From Clostridiales bacterium (GTDB lineage Bacteria > Bacillota > Clostridia > Christensenellales > Aristaeellaceae), in contig SVGY01000007.1 of assembly GCA_015056145.1 (NCBI GenBank), forward strand, positions 1 through 64,000: a stretch of DNA of 64,000 bases, in the 5' to 3' direction. The first letter of the stretch is position 1. Each line of letters starts with the position of its first letter. This document shows, one piece after another, positions 32,001-40,251 of the stretch. The notes under the pieces are model-generated. The model searched no databases. It was not told where the DNA came from and saw nothing but the letters and a program-made list of their open reading frames with translations. Both the position numbers and the translations under genes were made by a program.

Positions 32001-32773
32001 GGAGCAATCGCCAAGCCTACGCTTACTTTACGCTGCGTGCCAACAAGACCCTCAACGAAACCGCTCAGAAGCGCCTCAATGCCATTCAGGAATTTACCGA
32101 GTTTGGAGCAGGTTACCGCATCGCTATGCGAGACCTGGAGATCCGTGGCGCCGGCGATGTGCTGGGGCCTCAGCAGAGTGGCCATCTCAGCGCAGTGGGC
32201 TATGATATGTATGTCAAGCTCATCGAACAGGTCGTGGGTGAGGCCCGGGGCGTGGAACAGGTTCCCGAGCTGGATACACGGGTGGAGCTGCATATTGATG
32301 CGTATCTCCCGGAGGAATATGTGGATAACGAGCAACTGCGTGTGGAGGTGTACAAGCGCATCGCCATGGTATCCGACGAGGAAAGCCGCATGGCCATCGA
32401 GGATGAGCTTATCGACCGCTTTGGCGATATTCCACGCCCGGTGGAAAACCTCATCCGCATTGCGCAGCTCAGGGGCGCAACCCGCAAGCTGGGCGTGAGC
32501 CACCTGTTTTTGCGGCCTGACGGCTTGCATTTCAGACTGGATGAGAAGCATATGCCGGAGCTAAATCTGCTCTTTGAGGCTGTATCCCGTACAGACGAGC
32601 GGTTCCGGTTCGATATGGGGAAAGCCCCGGGGCTGGTGTTGGCGCAGCGGGGCTTCACTGCAGAAAATGCCCTTAAGGAAGCCATTCCCCTGATGGAAAA
32701 GGTGCTGGAAGAAATACAGACCCTCAGCAAAGAGAAAACCCCGTCCGGAAATGAAGACGCTGTGAAGAAATGA
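29048..32773 (+). CDS. mfd: Transcription-repair coupling factor
   Basis: The protein (1241 aa) displaces stalled RNA polymerase and recruits UvrA. An N-terminal UvrB-like region has LPPRDIQFSRAASSRESTWQ. The RNA-polymerase-interacting CarD-like domain is near 556-615 (LKTGDYVVHELHGVGIYQGV). The translocase has Walker A GDVGYGKTEVALR near 707, the DEEQ box near 808 (IVDEEQRFGV), SATPIPRT and QIRGRVGRS. A C-terminal TRCF domain follows. AAAAGGAG precedes the ATG. The gene is complete. Confidence 0.97.
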   Translation: MNEGLFSAYESQEEWKKLLSLVNAPGCTALSDVAEGERPFLAAALNRRTGRPVVLVCPTELAAQRYAQDIFRLTGRECGVLPPRDIQFSRAASSRESTWQRIRTLDRLCSRDVGILCLSLESLLDRCVSPKRFRESCLELSEGLSLSPEELMERLMMSGYERVSMVEGCGQCAMRGSIVDVFPPNETHALRIEYFDIEIDSIRRFDPISQRSIDRVKSACLAPATECLITDREQAAERLREAIEEGCAANAPEETFSLLPELSQIPAGEEDDELLPSLESFFVTLDAMELAEDMLNGKVAPQPEDAAPAKTIKESRSTAEYKRHLDDVDRVLAGHTIRTAPMWMNVLCEETVTALEYLDRPIVLCERPDQYAGILKTLTEEFNETFEEARLRGDAFQKQLELRFDYDSLLADWQQRPAVILTDLMKGMGRMKPTEVITFGSKTPMPYQNQIGALCKDIAQWKEQNCAIILLTGGENRGQRLKRALEENGIASVYCDTLDGNIILREVILLPVSYSKGFLHPEAHLCVVSDTDIFGSAYHRAKKKQNAGERIASFTDLKTGDYVVHELHGVGIYQGVMQMTDSGVKRDYLVIHYAGNDKLYVPADQFDRVQKFIGAEHTLPKLNRIGGGEWERQKSKVKAGLKKLAFDLVELYARRAKTPGYAFSPDNPWRQEFEDAFPYELTADQAQSIAQIEADMESPHNMDRLLCGDVGYGKTEVALRAAFKAVVEGKQVAILAPTTILVQQHFNTIKKRFSGFPARMDMLCRFRTAAEQKKILEELKEGELDIIIGTHRLLGKDVKFKDLGLLIVDEEQRFGVSHKESIKNMKEKVDVLTLSATPIPRTLHMSMVGIRDMSLLETPPEERLPVKTYVMEYNDGIIREAIRREMQRNGQVYFLYNRVRSIEQMRQRLKALVPEARIGIAHGQMRENALEDVMLDFYAGAYDVLLCTTIVESGLDVPEANTLIVFDADHFGLSQLYQIRGRVGRSNRQAYAYFTLRANKTLNETAQKRLNAIQEFTEFGAGYRIAMRDLEIRGAGDVLGPQQSGHLSAVGYDMYVKLIEQVVGEARGVEQVPELDTRVELHIDAYLPEEYVDNEQLRVEVYKRIAMVSDEESRMAIEDELIDRFGDIPRPVENLIRIAQLRGATRKLGVSHLFLRPDGLHFRLDEKHMPELNLLFEAVSRTDERFRFDMGKAPGLVLAQRGFTAENALKEAIPLMEKVLEEIQTLSKEKTPSGNEDAVKK

Positions 32774-32793
32774 TGAATTCCAGAAGGTTGCGC

Positions 32794-32822
32794 TTGTGTT
32801 TCCTGGGAAAATACTGTAAAAT
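32794..32822 (+). promoter_or_regulatory. Putative promoter of the 121-aa gene
   Basis: TTGTGT, 17-base spacer, TAAAAT, about 60 bases before the start. Confidence 0.5.
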
Positions 32823-32882
32823 AACAAGTATGAAATATGCGATGGACATGTTTCATGATCAGAACAATGGGAGGAAAGAAAA

Positions 32883-33248
32883 ATGAGCCTTATCAATACC
32901 ATTAAGAATCTTTTTGGGGGCAACCTGGAAGGCAAGATCGGCGACCTGCTGACTGGCCTCATTGACAAGATCAAGCCCCTGATCGCCGAGGGCAAGATTG
33001 GCGATCTGCTCAAGGGCGCCGTAGAGAATTTTGGCGACCTGGGACAGAAGCTCAAGGACATTCTGGCTAAGATCACCGGCGCTTCCAAGGAAGAAAAGGC
33101 CGACCTGATCGCTGAGAAGAATAATATCATTGCCGACGTAAAAACCCGGGGTATGGCTGTGGTGGAAGCAGCCGGTGAGGAAGAGAATCTGCCCGATACC
33201 GTAAAGCAGATGGCGGGCAAGGTAAGCAAACTGCTGGGCAAGCTGTAA
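32883..33248 (+). CDS. Small repetitive amphipathic protein, unknown function
   Basis: The protein (121 aa) contains a repeated unit, EGKIGDLLTGLIDKIKPLIA then EGKIGDLLKGAVENFGDLG, followed by a Lys/Glu-rich helix and a C-terminal amphipathic helix. It has no signal peptide, no Cys and no known motif. GGGAGGAAAG precedes the ATG, and it has its own promoter and terminator, so it is expressed alone. Confidence 0.65.
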   Translation: MSLINTIKNLFGGNLEGKIGDLLTGLIDKIKPLIAEGKIGDLLKGAVENFGDLGQKLKDILAKITGASKEEKADLIAEKNNIIADVKTRGMAVVEAAGEEENLPDTVKQMAGKVSKLLGKL

Positions 33249-33279
33249 TCTTTTTCCTGTACCATCACCATACTGAAAT

Positions 33280-33306
33280 GGCCCCGGTGAATGCCGGGGT
33301 CTTTTT
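33280..33306 (+). terminator. Terminator after the 121-aa gene
   Basis: GGCCCCGG / CCGGGGTC hairpin followed by TTTTT. Confidence 0.8.
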
Positions 33307-33345
33307 GTATCTTTATCTGAACGAAAACCGAAAGGAGAGAGGAAT

Positions 33346-34047
33346 ATGAAAATAGGTATCCTGTGCGCAGGGGATACGGAGGTGGCTCCTTTTCTGCCGT
33401 TGATTGAAGAAAGCACCATAACGGAGAAGGCCATGCTGAAATTCTATGAGGGCAGAATTGGCGGAGTGGAAACCGTTGTGCTGTTTTCCGGCGTGTGTAA
33501 GGTGAATGCAGCCATCGCTGCCCAGATCATGCTGGATACATTTCATGTGGATGCCATTATCAATGCGGGTACCGCCGGGGGGATGCATCCGGAGGTGAAG
33601 ATATTCGACACCGTTATTTCCACGGAGGCAGTGTATCATGATGTGGATGAAGGGATCCTGACGGAGTTTCATCCCTGGATGGACAGCGTGTATTTCAGGG
33701 CTGATGAAAAGCTTCTGGAACTGTCACACAGGGCTGCTGATAGACTGCGGATGGAAGGAGATATCTGGTGGGGCCGTATGGCTACCGGAGAAGCCTTTGT
33801 TTCCGACGAGGCCAGAAAAGCCATCAATGAGAAGTATTCGCCCCTGTCCGTGGACATGGAAACCGCTGCCATTGCCCATGTGTGCTATGTGAACCGTAAG
33901 CCCTTCATAGCTGTCAGATGCATTACGGATAACGCAGACCACGACGGCGCTCAATGCTTTGAAAGAAACTGCGAAAAGGCTTCTGCCATCGCAAAAGACG
34001 TGACCCTGGCAATGCTCAGCGAACTGGCGGGCATGGCGCAGTGCTGA
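33346..34047 (+). CDS. mtnN: 5'-methylthioadenosine/S-adenosylhomocysteine nucleosidase
   Basis: The protein (233 aa) cleaves adenine from methylthioadenosine or S-adenosylhomocysteine, removing inhibitory by-products of methylation and polyamine synthesis. Motifs: MKIGILCAGDTEVAPFLPLI, SGVCKVNAAIAAQ, INAGTAGGMHPEVKIFDTV, SVDMETAAIAHVCY and RCITDNAD, with the catalytic Asp in the last. AAAGGAGAG lies before the ATG. Confidence 0.93.
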   Translation: MKIGILCAGDTEVAPFLPLIEESTITEKAMLKFYEGRIGGVETVVLFSGVCKVNAAIAAQIMLDTFHVDAIINAGTAGGMHPEVKIFDTVISTEAVYHDVDEGILTEFHPWMDSVYFRADEKLLELSHRAADRLRMEGDIWWGRMATGEAFVSDEARKAINEKYSPLSVDMETAAIAHVCYVNRKPFIAVRCITDNADHDGAQCFERNCEKASAIAKDVTLAMLSELAGMAQC

Positions 34048-34062
34048 AGATGCCGCAGGGTG

Positions 34063-34109
34063 TACTCTTTCCTTCCTTTGGGGCAGGAAAGAGGATTTCT
34101 TGCGGTTTT
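34063..34109 (+). terminator. Terminator after mtnN
   Basis: CTCTTTCCT / AGGAAAGAG hairpin, nested in GCCGCA..TGCGGTTTT pairing at the base. Confidence 0.55.
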
Positions 34110-34111
34110 CC

Positions 34112-34141
34112 TTGACATTCCTCCCTTCTACAGTGCATAAT
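34112..34141 (+). promoter_or_regulatory. Promoter of tRNA-Leu(TAA)
   Basis: TTGACA, 18-base spacer, CATAAT, ending 10 bases before the tRNA. Confidence 0.7.
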
Positions 34142-34151
34142 AAAGAAACCT

Positions 34152-34236
34152 GCTGAAATGGCGGAATGGCAGACGCCGGAGACTTAAAATCTCCCGCCCT
34201 ATGGGCGTGCGGGTTCGAGTCCCGCTTTCAGCACCA
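34152..34236 (+). tRNA. tRNA-Leu (anticodon TAA)
   Basis: Acceptor GCTGAAA/TTTCAGC, anticodon loop CTTAAAA in a GGAGA/TCTCC stem, long variable arm (CGCCCTATGGGCG), encoded CCA. Stands alone. Confidence 0.95.
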
Positions 34237-34292
34237 GCGCAGCAATCCCGTCGAGGCATCGGCGGGATTTTGCGTATTTTCAGGAGGGCTGC

Positions 34293-35336
34293 ATGGATTT
34301 TTGTTTTGCCTTTGCGGATAAAAGGGAAATACCCGCATTGCTTCCATCCCTGTATGATATGTACTGGGACAACATGACGGCAAGCCTTCCCGATCAGCGT
34401 TTTTCGGAGCAAGACAAAGCTCAGTGGCTCAGCCGGGTCGGTCGGGCGCTTACAGCAGGCAGACGCCAGCTCGTGCTCATGAGCCATTCGGGAAGGCTGG
34501 CAGGTTTCTTTTGGTACTATGTAAAGGATCATTCCCTCATGATGGAAGAGATTCAGATCCGCAGGGAATATCAAGGCAAAGGGCTGTTTCGTTGCTTTTT
34601 CCGGTGGTTGCTTTTGCAGCTTCCGGATAATATCCGCTGGGTGGAGGCCTATGCCCACAGGAACAATCACAAATCCCGGCGCATTCTGGAGTATCTGGGC
34701 CTGCGGGAAGATGAGGGCGGATTCGGGGAGGAATATGTGCATTATCAAGGCCGCTATGCCCTGCTGGCAGAGCGGATCGCCCAAAAAGAAGGAGAGAGAG
34801 GGAAAATGGAACGAATTTTTCTTACGGAACCTGCGCCGCAGTATGCGGAGGATATCTGGCAGCTGCGGCAGGAAATACTGGACTGCCCCGACGAAGACCA
34901 GTTTGCAGGATGCGGAAACCTGGCGGAGTGCAAGTCGGCCCAGGAATGGATTGATACGGTGCGCCTGGGCAGCGACGCCGCTACCTGCCCGGAAGGACGC
35001 GTACCCTCCAATATTTATCTGGCCATCCGGGAACGGGATGGACGCATCGTGGGGGTGGCAGATCTCCGGCATCATATTGATCATCCCATTCTTGGCACCT
35101 GGGGCGGCCATACTGGCTATTATGTGCGGCCCACCGAACGGCGCAAGGGATATGCCACGGAAATACTGAGACTTAATCTGGAAAAGTTCCGGCAGAGAGG
35201 GATTCGCCGGGTGATGATCACCTGCAGCGTTGATAATGCCGCCAGCGAGAAAGTGATCCTTGCCAATGGCGGCGTGTTTGAAAAGAAAGTGCCCGGGGAT
35301 GGCACCATCATCAAGCGGTATTGGGTGACACTGTGA
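34293..35336 (+). CDS. Fused double GNAT acetyltransferase
   Basis: The protein (347 aa) holds two GNAT domains. The first (~1-165) has the acetyl-CoA loop IRREYQGKGLFRCFFR and NNHKSRRILEYLGL. The second (~172-347, from MERIFLTEPAPQYAEDIWQL) has YVRPTERRKGYATEILRLNL and NAASEKVILANGG. GGAGAGAGAGGGAAA precedes the ATG at 34806, so the second domain could also be made separately. Substrates are unknown. AGGAGG precedes the first ATG. Confidence 0.85.
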   Translation: MDFCFAFADKREIPALLPSLYDMYWDNMTASLPDQRFSEQDKAQWLSRVGRALTAGRRQLVLMSHSGRLAGFFWYYVKDHSLMMEEIQIRREYQGKGLFRCFFRWLLLQLPDNIRWVEAYAHRNNHKSRRILEYLGLREDEGGFGEEYVHYQGRYALLAERIAQKEGERGKMERIFLTEPAPQYAEDIWQLRQEILDCPDEDQFAGCGNLAECKSAQEWIDTVRLGSDAATCPEGRVPSNIYLAIRERDGRIVGVADLRHHIDHPILGTWGGHTGYYVRPTERRKGYATEILRLNLEKFRQRGIRRVMITCSVDNAASEKVILANGGVFEKKVPGDGTIIKRYWVTL

Positions 35337-35391
35337 TGGACAGGCTGGCAAGAGCAGGCTTGATTTTGCCTCTGCCGGAAAGGAAATGAAG

Positions 35392-36192
35392 ATGAATCAG
35401 ACATATTTGCCTGCGTCGTTGAAGATTTTGGTGCAGGGACATGAATGCACCCGTGATGCAGTAGGCCTTTCCGGGTCGGAAGTGTGGCTGTATGAAGACA
35501 GGGTGCTGAAGATCCGCCCGGAATCAAGGGAATCCGTTACGGAGCACAGGATGCTCTGCTGGTTGGAGGGCAGGCTGCCCGCACCCCGGTGCCTGTACCA
35601 CAGCGTGGAAGACAGCAAGGATTACCTGCTGATGAGCCGCATTCCGGGCAAAATGGTGTGCGATGAGGAATATATGCGGCAGGAAAATGGCCGGAGGGCC
35701 GTGGCTATGATGGCAGAAGGGCTGAAACGGCTTTGGCAGGTGGATGTGGAGCAATGCCCCTGCCAGCAACGGCTGCCCCAAACGCTGTCTGTGGCAGAGG
35801 AACGCATCCGTAGTGGCCAGGTATCCGTGGAGGATGCCACGCCTGGAGTTTTTGGCCCAGGCGGATTTGAAAATCCCTGGGCATTGCTCGCCTGGCTCCG
35901 GGAAAATCAGCCGGAGGAAGAATTGGTTTTTTCTCACGGCGATTATTGCCTGCCCAATATGTTCTTTGAGCAAGGAAAGCTTTCCGGCTATATCGACCTT
36001 GGCAATGCCGGCGTGGCCGACCGCTGGGAAGATATCACCATGGCGCACCGCAGCCTCCGGAACAACTTTGGCGGAGTGTTTGGCGGCAAGGTATACGAGG
36101 GCTTTGATCCGGACTGGCTCTTTGAGGCGTTGGGCATGCCGAAGGATGAAAAGAAATTCCGGTACTACGATCTGCTCCATGAATTGTATTGA
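35392..36192 (+). CDS. APH(3')-like phosphotransferase
   Basis: The protein (266 aa) belongs to the aminoglycoside phosphotransferase/protein-kinase-like fold. The ATP-site Lys is in DRVLKIRPESRESVTEHRML. The catalytic loop is HGDYCLPN (His182, Asp184, Asn189) and the metal-binding Asp202 lies in GYIDLGNAGVADRWEDI. The C-terminus (KKFRYYDLLHELY) matches APH(3') enzymes. It may phosphorylate aminoglycosides, or be a housekeeping relative; no mobile element is attached. The ATG at 35392 is better spaced from GGAAAGG than the one at 35386. Confidence 0.82.
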   Translation: MNQTYLPASLKILVQGHECTRDAVGLSGSEVWLYEDRVLKIRPESRESVTEHRMLCWLEGRLPAPRCLYHSVEDSKDYLLMSRIPGKMVCDEEYMRQENGRRAVAMMAEGLKRLWQVDVEQCPCQQRLPQTLSVAEERIRSGQVSVEDATPGVFGPGGFENPWALLAWLRENQPEEELVFSHGDYCLPNMFFEQGKLSGYIDLGNAGVADRWEDITMAHRSLRNNFGGVFGGKVYEGFDPDWLFEALGMPKDEKKFRYYDLLHELY

Positions 36193-36263
36193 CGCAGAAA
36201 TGCAGTTTAGATATTCTGACGAACAATAATCAGAAATAGGCCGGAACCGAAGGAGGGAATTCT

Positions 36264-36707
36264 GTGCGCAATAGAAGTATGGCTTTGGTTGTGCGGGAAG
36301 ACCGAATCCTGATGATAAAAACCCGTCGGTTCAACAGATGGGAACTTCCCGGCGGTGGAATGGAGACGGGTGAAACTGCGGAGGAAGCTGCCCTGAGGGA
36401 ACTGAAAGAAGAGTGCGGTTTGGAAGGTACGGTTATCCGGCCATTAAACACACTGCATTGCAAGGATGGCAGCAGGGAATTTGTATTCCTGGTCGATGTC
36501 TCACGGGAACAGGAAGCGGTAGCAGGAACGGACCCGGAGATTCCTGAAGGCGAAAAACAATCGATTGAAAAGGCGGACTGGAAAAAGCTTGATGAACTCA
36601 GCGAAAAAGACAGGGCCTTTTTATGGGCCTATGGATTGCTGGAAGTAGATGGTTATCTTGAACATGTATTAAGCTGGGGAGACGAAATAAGCTATCCGCA
36701 CGGTTAG
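36264..36707 (+). CDS. Nudix hydrolase
   Basis: The protein (147 aa) cleaves nucleoside-diphosphate-linked compounds. The Nudix box is complete: G-x5-E-x7-REL-KEE-CGL, running from GGMETGETAEEAALRELKEE. The start is a GTG 7 bases after AAGGAGG; the next ATG would lose part of the first strand. Substrate unknown. Two terminators follow. Confidence 0.88.
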   Translation: MRNRSMALVVREDRILMIKTRRFNRWELPGGGMETGETAEEAALRELKEECGLEGTVIRPLNTLHCKDGSREFVFLVDVSREQEAVAGTDPEIPEGEKQSIEKADWKKLDELSEKDRAFLWAYGLLEVDGYLEHVLSWGDEISYPHG

Positions 36708-36736
36708 GCGGGTTGGTCTGCGCCTGTGCAAAACAT

Positions 36737-36774
36737 GAAAAGCCGGCCTGTGTTCAGTCACAGACCGGCTTAAC
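36737..36774. terminator. Bidirectional terminator between the Nudix gene and murG
   Basis: AAAGCCGG.CTGTG / CACAG.CCGGCTT with a loop of about 6 bases. Confidence 0.75.
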
Positions 36775-36787
36775 TGTTTTTCTTTCA

Positions 36788-36810
36788 TGCCGGGATAAAC
36801 CGGCGTTTTT
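36788..36810 (+). terminator. Second terminator, abutting the murG stop codon
   Basis: GCCGG GATAAA CCGGC followed by GTTTTTTT, reading rightward into the end of convergent murG. Confidence 0.7.
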
Positions 36811-37878
36811 TTATTTCTGCACTTCTTCGATAAGGGCAAGCACTGCATCGGTGCCGTCCTTGACGGGGTAATCCTCAAGAGCTTTCAGCAGAACCTGCTT
36901 TTCTTCCAGCAGCTTGAGCAGGGCGTCCCGCAGGGTTTCGGGGGTCATGTTCTCCTGGAACAGAACCCGGGCAAGGCCTTGCTTCTGGTAGCTCTTGGCG
37001 TTTTCGATCTGGTCGCCACGGCTGGCCCCGAGGGGATAGGGCACCAGCAGCATGGGCTTGTGCAGGGCCAGAAGCTCGCTGAGGGTGTTGCTGCCTGCGC
37101 GGCTCAGCACAATATCCGCCACCGCCAGCGCATCCGGCATTTCAGCAGAGAGGAATTCCTTTTGGCAGTAACCTTTGGTATCCATCAGGCTTTCGTCCAG
37201 ATTGCCCTTGCCGCACAGATGCAGCACATCCATATGGGGCAGGAGTTCCGGAAGGGCCTTGCGCAGGGCGGCGTTGACGCTTTGTGCGCCAAGGCTGCCG
37301 CCGGTCATGGTAAGAACGGGCTTGGACCCGTCAAAGCCGGCAAGGGCAAGGCCTGCGGCACGGCTGCCCTGAAACAGCTCCGGGCGAAGAGGCGTGCCGG
37401 TGAATACGCCTTTTTTGCCAAGGGTTTCGGCGCATTCGGGGAAGGTGGTGGCCACCTTTTTTGCAAATTTGGAGGAGATGCGGTTGGCCAGGCCGGGAGT
37501 CAGGTCACTTTCGTGGCATACGGCAGGCACACGGCACAGCCATGCGCCGATAACCACCGGCACGCTGACAAATCCGCCTTTGGAAAACAACACGTCCGGC
37601 TTCAGTTTGCGCATCAGGTTCATGCTCTGAAATGCGCCGTAGATGACCCGGAAGGGATCGGTGAAGTTCTGCAGACTGAAATAACGGCGCAGTTTGCCAC
37701 TTTTTACGCAATGGTAGGTTATGCCCGGAATGGCAGAGATCATTTGATGCTCAATGCCGTTTTCCGTGCCGATGTAATGGATTTCATATCCAGCTTCCTT
37801 CAGCCGGGGGATGAGGCTCAGGTGAGGGGTGACGTGACCGGCTGTACCGCCGCCGGTCAATACGATGCGCTTTGCCAT
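36811..37878 (-). CDS. murG: UDP-GlcNAc:lipid I N-acetylglucosaminyltransferase
   Basis: The protein (355 aa) makes lipid II at the cytoplasmic membrane face. Motifs: IVLTGGGTAGHVTPHLSLIP (glycine-rich loop), DVLFSKGGFVSVPVVIGAWL, HESDLTPGLANR, TGGSLGAQSVNAALRKALP, and VLSRAGSNTLSELLALHKPM for UDP-GlcNAc binding. It is full length. It lies next to sigE-spoIIGA rather than inside a dcw cluster in this window. Confidence 0.97.
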   Translation of the reverse strand: MAKRIVLTGGGTAGHVTPHLSLIPRLKEAGYEIHYIGTENGIEHQMISAIPGITYHCVKSGKLRRYFSLQNFTDPFRVIYGAFQSMNLMRKLKPDVLFSKGGFVSVPVVIGAWLCRVPAVCHESDLTPGLANRISSKFAKKVATTFPECAETLGKKGVFTGTPLRPELFQGSRAAGLALAGFDGSKPVLTMTGGSLGAQSVNAALRKALPELLPHMDVLHLCGKGNLDESLMDTKGYCQKEFLSAEMPDALAVADIVLSRAGSNTLSELLALHKPMLLVPYPLGASRGDQIENAKSYQKQGLARVLFQENMTPETLRDALLKLLEEKQVLLKALEDYPVKDGTDAVLALIEEVQK

Positions 37879-37968
37879 AGGGCTACCTCCGATGATGGTG
37901 GACGCAGCCGAACTGCGCCCTTATACCGGATAGTATACCATACCCGGACGGATTATGCGATACCCCTT

Positions 37969-38682
37969 TCAGCCAATGCGCTTCAGTTCCAGGTTGAGGC
38001 GGCTCAGAATGCGTTTTTCCAGCCGTGAAATATAGCTTTGAGAGATGCCCAGCAGATCCGCCACTTCCTTCTGGGTGCGTTCCCGTTGGCCTCCCAGCCC
38101 AAAACGCAGCATGATGATTTGCTTTTCCCGGGGATTCAGGTGGCTCAGGGCATCACGAAGAATATCCCTTTCGATTTCCTTGTCCAGATTGACGGAAACG
38201 GTGTCGGGACGGGTGCCCAGCACGTCGCTCAGCAGCAGTTCGTTGCCGTCCCAGTCGGTTTTCAGGGGCTCGTCCAGGCTCACCTCCATGCGCAGCTTGC
38301 TGGATTTGCGCAGGAACATGAGAATTTCGTTTTCGATGCAGCGGCTGGCATAGGTGGCCATCTTGATTTTTTTGTCCGCATCAAAGGTACCCACAGCCTT
38401 GATGAGCCCGATGGTGCCGATGGAAATGAGATCTTCCAGAGGAATGCCAGTGTTTTCAAAGCGTCGGGAGATGAACACCACCAGCCGCAGATTATGCTCG
38501 ATGAGGGTGGAGCGTGCTTCCTCGTCGTTGTTTTTCAGCCGACGGGTCAGGGCACGTTCTTGCTCAATATCCAGCGGCGGGGGAAGGGGATCGGGCCCGC
38601 CGATGTAAAACAGTTCCTGGGGAAAAAGCCGCATCAGCAGCCGCCTGAAGGCATGCTGGAAAGAGTCCGGGGATGATTTCAT
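37969..38682 (-). CDS. sigE: RNA polymerase sporulation sigma factor E
   Basis: Early mother-cell sigma factor (237 aa), made as an inactive pro-protein and cut by SpoIIGA. The N-terminal ~30 residues are the pro-sequence; the hallmark [14 protein letters not shown] follows. Region 2 has [20 protein letters not shown] and [15 protein letters not shown]. Region 4 has [20 protein letters not shown]. The ATG at 38682 follows GAAGGGAG; an in-frame ATG further up (38721) overlaps the spoIIGA stop. It lies 35 bases after spoIIGA, the standard operon order. Confidence 0.96.
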   Translation of the reverse strand: MKSSPDSFQHAFRRLLMRLFPQELFYIGGPDPLPPPLDIEQERALTRRLKNNDEEARSTLIEHNLRLVVFISRRFENTGIPLEDLISIGTIGLIKAVGTFDADKKIKMATYASRCIENEILMFLRKSSKLRMEVSLDEPLKTDWDGNELLLSDVLGTRPDTVSVNLDKEIERDILRDALSHLNPREKQIIMLRFGLGGQRERTQKEVADLLGISQSYISRLEKRILSRLNLELKRIG

Positions 38683-38717
38683 ATTGGCAACACTCCCTTC
38701 ATTGGTTTGGCGATGGT

Positions 38718-39518
38718 TCAAAGGGGAATTCCTGCGCAGTCAGGCGGAGCTTCTCCCGCAAAGCCTGTCAGCACGCCGGATGGAACAAGAGCTTGAAATC
38801 CGCTGTAGTCCGGGCCTGCAACGGCCACCATAACCCTGACGGAGGTCTTTTTGCCGTCCGCATACAGGCAGCATTTTTCCGGGCGGAACAGGGGCATCAG
38901 GCATCCGCCGGCGGCAGTGCGCACTTTCAGCAGCCGGAAACCTTCGGGCAGCTGCTGGCGCTGGTACCATAATATCAACCTGGGCTCCATGCGGGCAGCA
39001 GCCCCGAGGGGAGCCACAATGACCCGCAGCCCCGTAACGGGGTCCCGGAGAAGATTGCCGCTGTCCAGCATGGCAGGCAGGACCAGATTTTTGTTTTTCC
39101 AGCAAAGTTCCAACTGGCGCAGGTTTTCCCCCTGCAGAGGCGTAAGCCTGATCAGCAGCCACAAAAGCAGCTGTGTTCCGAGGGAAAGAAGAAGCGTCCA
39201 CGGGACTCCCGGGCTGAAGCGTATAAAAAGGGCGGCGGTGCCTGCGGACAGGGCAAGGCTGGCCGCAGCCATGGCCAGCATGCGCAGATGCTTCTTCACG
39301 CCGCCCCTGCCGTAGCATAGCCGAAGCTGAGCAGAGGGCGCCATCAGCCAGAGGGGCGAAGGAAAGAGACAGAATCCCAGAGAGCAAAATCCACCTAACA
39401 GCGAGGCCGTCAGCAGCCGCAGGGGGGAGGGGGTGGAAACGCCTGCCATTTTTCCGCCCAGAAGTAAGGCACACAGGCAAAAGCAACTGTTCACAATGAT
39501 GAATGCTTCTCCCTGCAA
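38718..39518 (-). CDS. spoIIGA: Sigma-E processing peptidase SpoIIGA
   Basis: Membrane aspartic protease (266 aa) that activates pro-sigma-E at the sporulation septum. About five hydrophobic segments occupy the first ~145 residues. The cytoplasmic protease domain follows, with the catalytic Asp152 in [19 protein letters not shown] chose the TTG start at 39518 because GGGAGGTGG lies just before it and the protein then begins at the first membrane segment. Upstream in-frame ATG codons would overlap the Spo0A-type promoter. B. subtilis SpoIIGA is somewhat longer (~309 aa). Confidence 0.9.
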   Translation of the reverse strand: MQGEAFIIVNSCFCLCALLLGGKMAGVSTPSPLRLLTASLLGGFCSLGFCLFPSPLWLMAPSAQLRLCYGRGGVKKHLRMLAMAAASLALSAGTAALFIRFSPGVPWTLLLSLGTQLLLWLLIRLTPLQGENLRQLELCWKNKNLVLPAMLDSGNLLRDPVTGLRVIVAPLGAAARMEPRLILWYQRQQLPEGFRLLKVRTAAGGCLMPLFRPEKCCLYADGKKTSVRVMVAVAGPDYSGFQALVPSGVLTGFAGEAPPDCAGIPL

Positions 39519-39557
39519 GGTTTTCCACCTCCCAGCCCACTCTCTCAACCGGTTTTG

Positions 39558-39614
39558 AGTATACCTGTTTTCGGCGGGGAGAAGTGTCGAAAAGGGCTGC
39601 AAAGGATGCCGAAA
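39558..39614 (-). promoter_or_regulatory. spoIIG-type Spo0A-dependent promoter
   Basis: On the minus strand TATACT (39558-39563) is the -10. TTCGAC lies 22 bases upstream as a -35-like element, inside an exact 0A box (TGTCGAA on plus, 39585-39591). A second, one-mismatch box (TGCCGAA) is at 39608-39614. The 22-base spacing and 0A boxes at the -35 copy the layout known for B. subtilis spoIIG. Confidence 0.65.
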
Positions 39615-39687
39615 AGTGCTGCTTCTGCGCCTGATGAAAATGTATTCGGTTGTCCACATTTCTATTCCTGAAACAAAAAAGGCAGCC

Positions 39688-40224
39688 TCAGCGCTTGCCG
39701 AAGCTGTCCTTGAACCAATTTTGCAGTTTTACATTCAGCTTTTTGCTTTCCCGCTGGGCGATGGCCGCATCCAGCGCAAGGGAACGGTACTCCCGATTGT
39801 CCGGGCTGTGCCGGATGGCCCTGCGGAAGGAAATCTCGGCTTCTTCATAACGCCGGAGGCCCATGAGGATTTTGCCGTTGAGGATGAACCAGCCTTCGTC
39901 CTGAGCGTCTGCCCGGTTCAGCTGCCGGAGGGCGCTTTCCAGGTTGCCCTGATCCAACAACCGTTGGGCAAAATGCTTTGCCTCTTCCTGAGAGATCATG
40001 TTAAAGCCCACCTTGTGCTGGGAGAGGATCTTCAGGGCTTCCTCGTAGGCGAGGTTCAGCCGGATCAGCTCCTCCTGGGCTTTGCTGCGTTTCTCCTCGT
40101 CGGAGAACTGGTCGGGATGACATTCCTTGACCCTGAGCCGGTAAGCGGACCGTACCGCTTCCGCATCTGCGCCGGGTCCGACGCCCAGCACTTCAAAAGG
40201 ACTGTGTCCGTACAGGTTCGCCAC
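39688..40224 (-). CDS. J-domain (DnaJ-like) protein with TPR-like region
   Basis: The protein (178 aa) has an N-terminal J domain (residues ~6-65) containing SPFEVLGVGPGADAEAVRSA and the essential HPD in KECHPDQF. It therefore should stimulate a DnaK-type Hsp70. Residues ~80-150 look like TPR helices (AKHFAQRLLDQGNLESALRQ, then MGLRRYEEAEISFRRAI). It lacks the Gly/Phe and zinc regions of true DnaJ. The start is uncertain: the GTG at 40224 lies within GGGGAGGTGG, so a downstream CTG could be used instead. Transcribed with murA. Confidence 0.85.
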   Translation of the reverse strand: MANLYGHSPFEVLGVGPGADAEAVRSAYRLRVKECHPDQFSDEEKRSKAQEELIRLNLAYEEALKILSQHKVGFNMISQEEAKHFAQRLLDQGNLESALRQLNRADAQDEGWFILNGKILMGLRRYEEAEISFRRAIRHSPDNREYRSLALDAAIAQRESKKLNVKLQNWFKDSFGKR

Positions 40225-40251
40225 CTCCCCTATGCGAAAATGGGGTTTATG

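Noticed and set aside
29042-32551. 1169-codon antisense frame under mfd
   Set aside because: Same effect; mfd motifs are complete on the plus strand.
34150-34236. Second integration site at tRNA-Leu(TAA)
   Set aside because: No duplicate of its 3' end was found nearby and flanking genes have normal composition.
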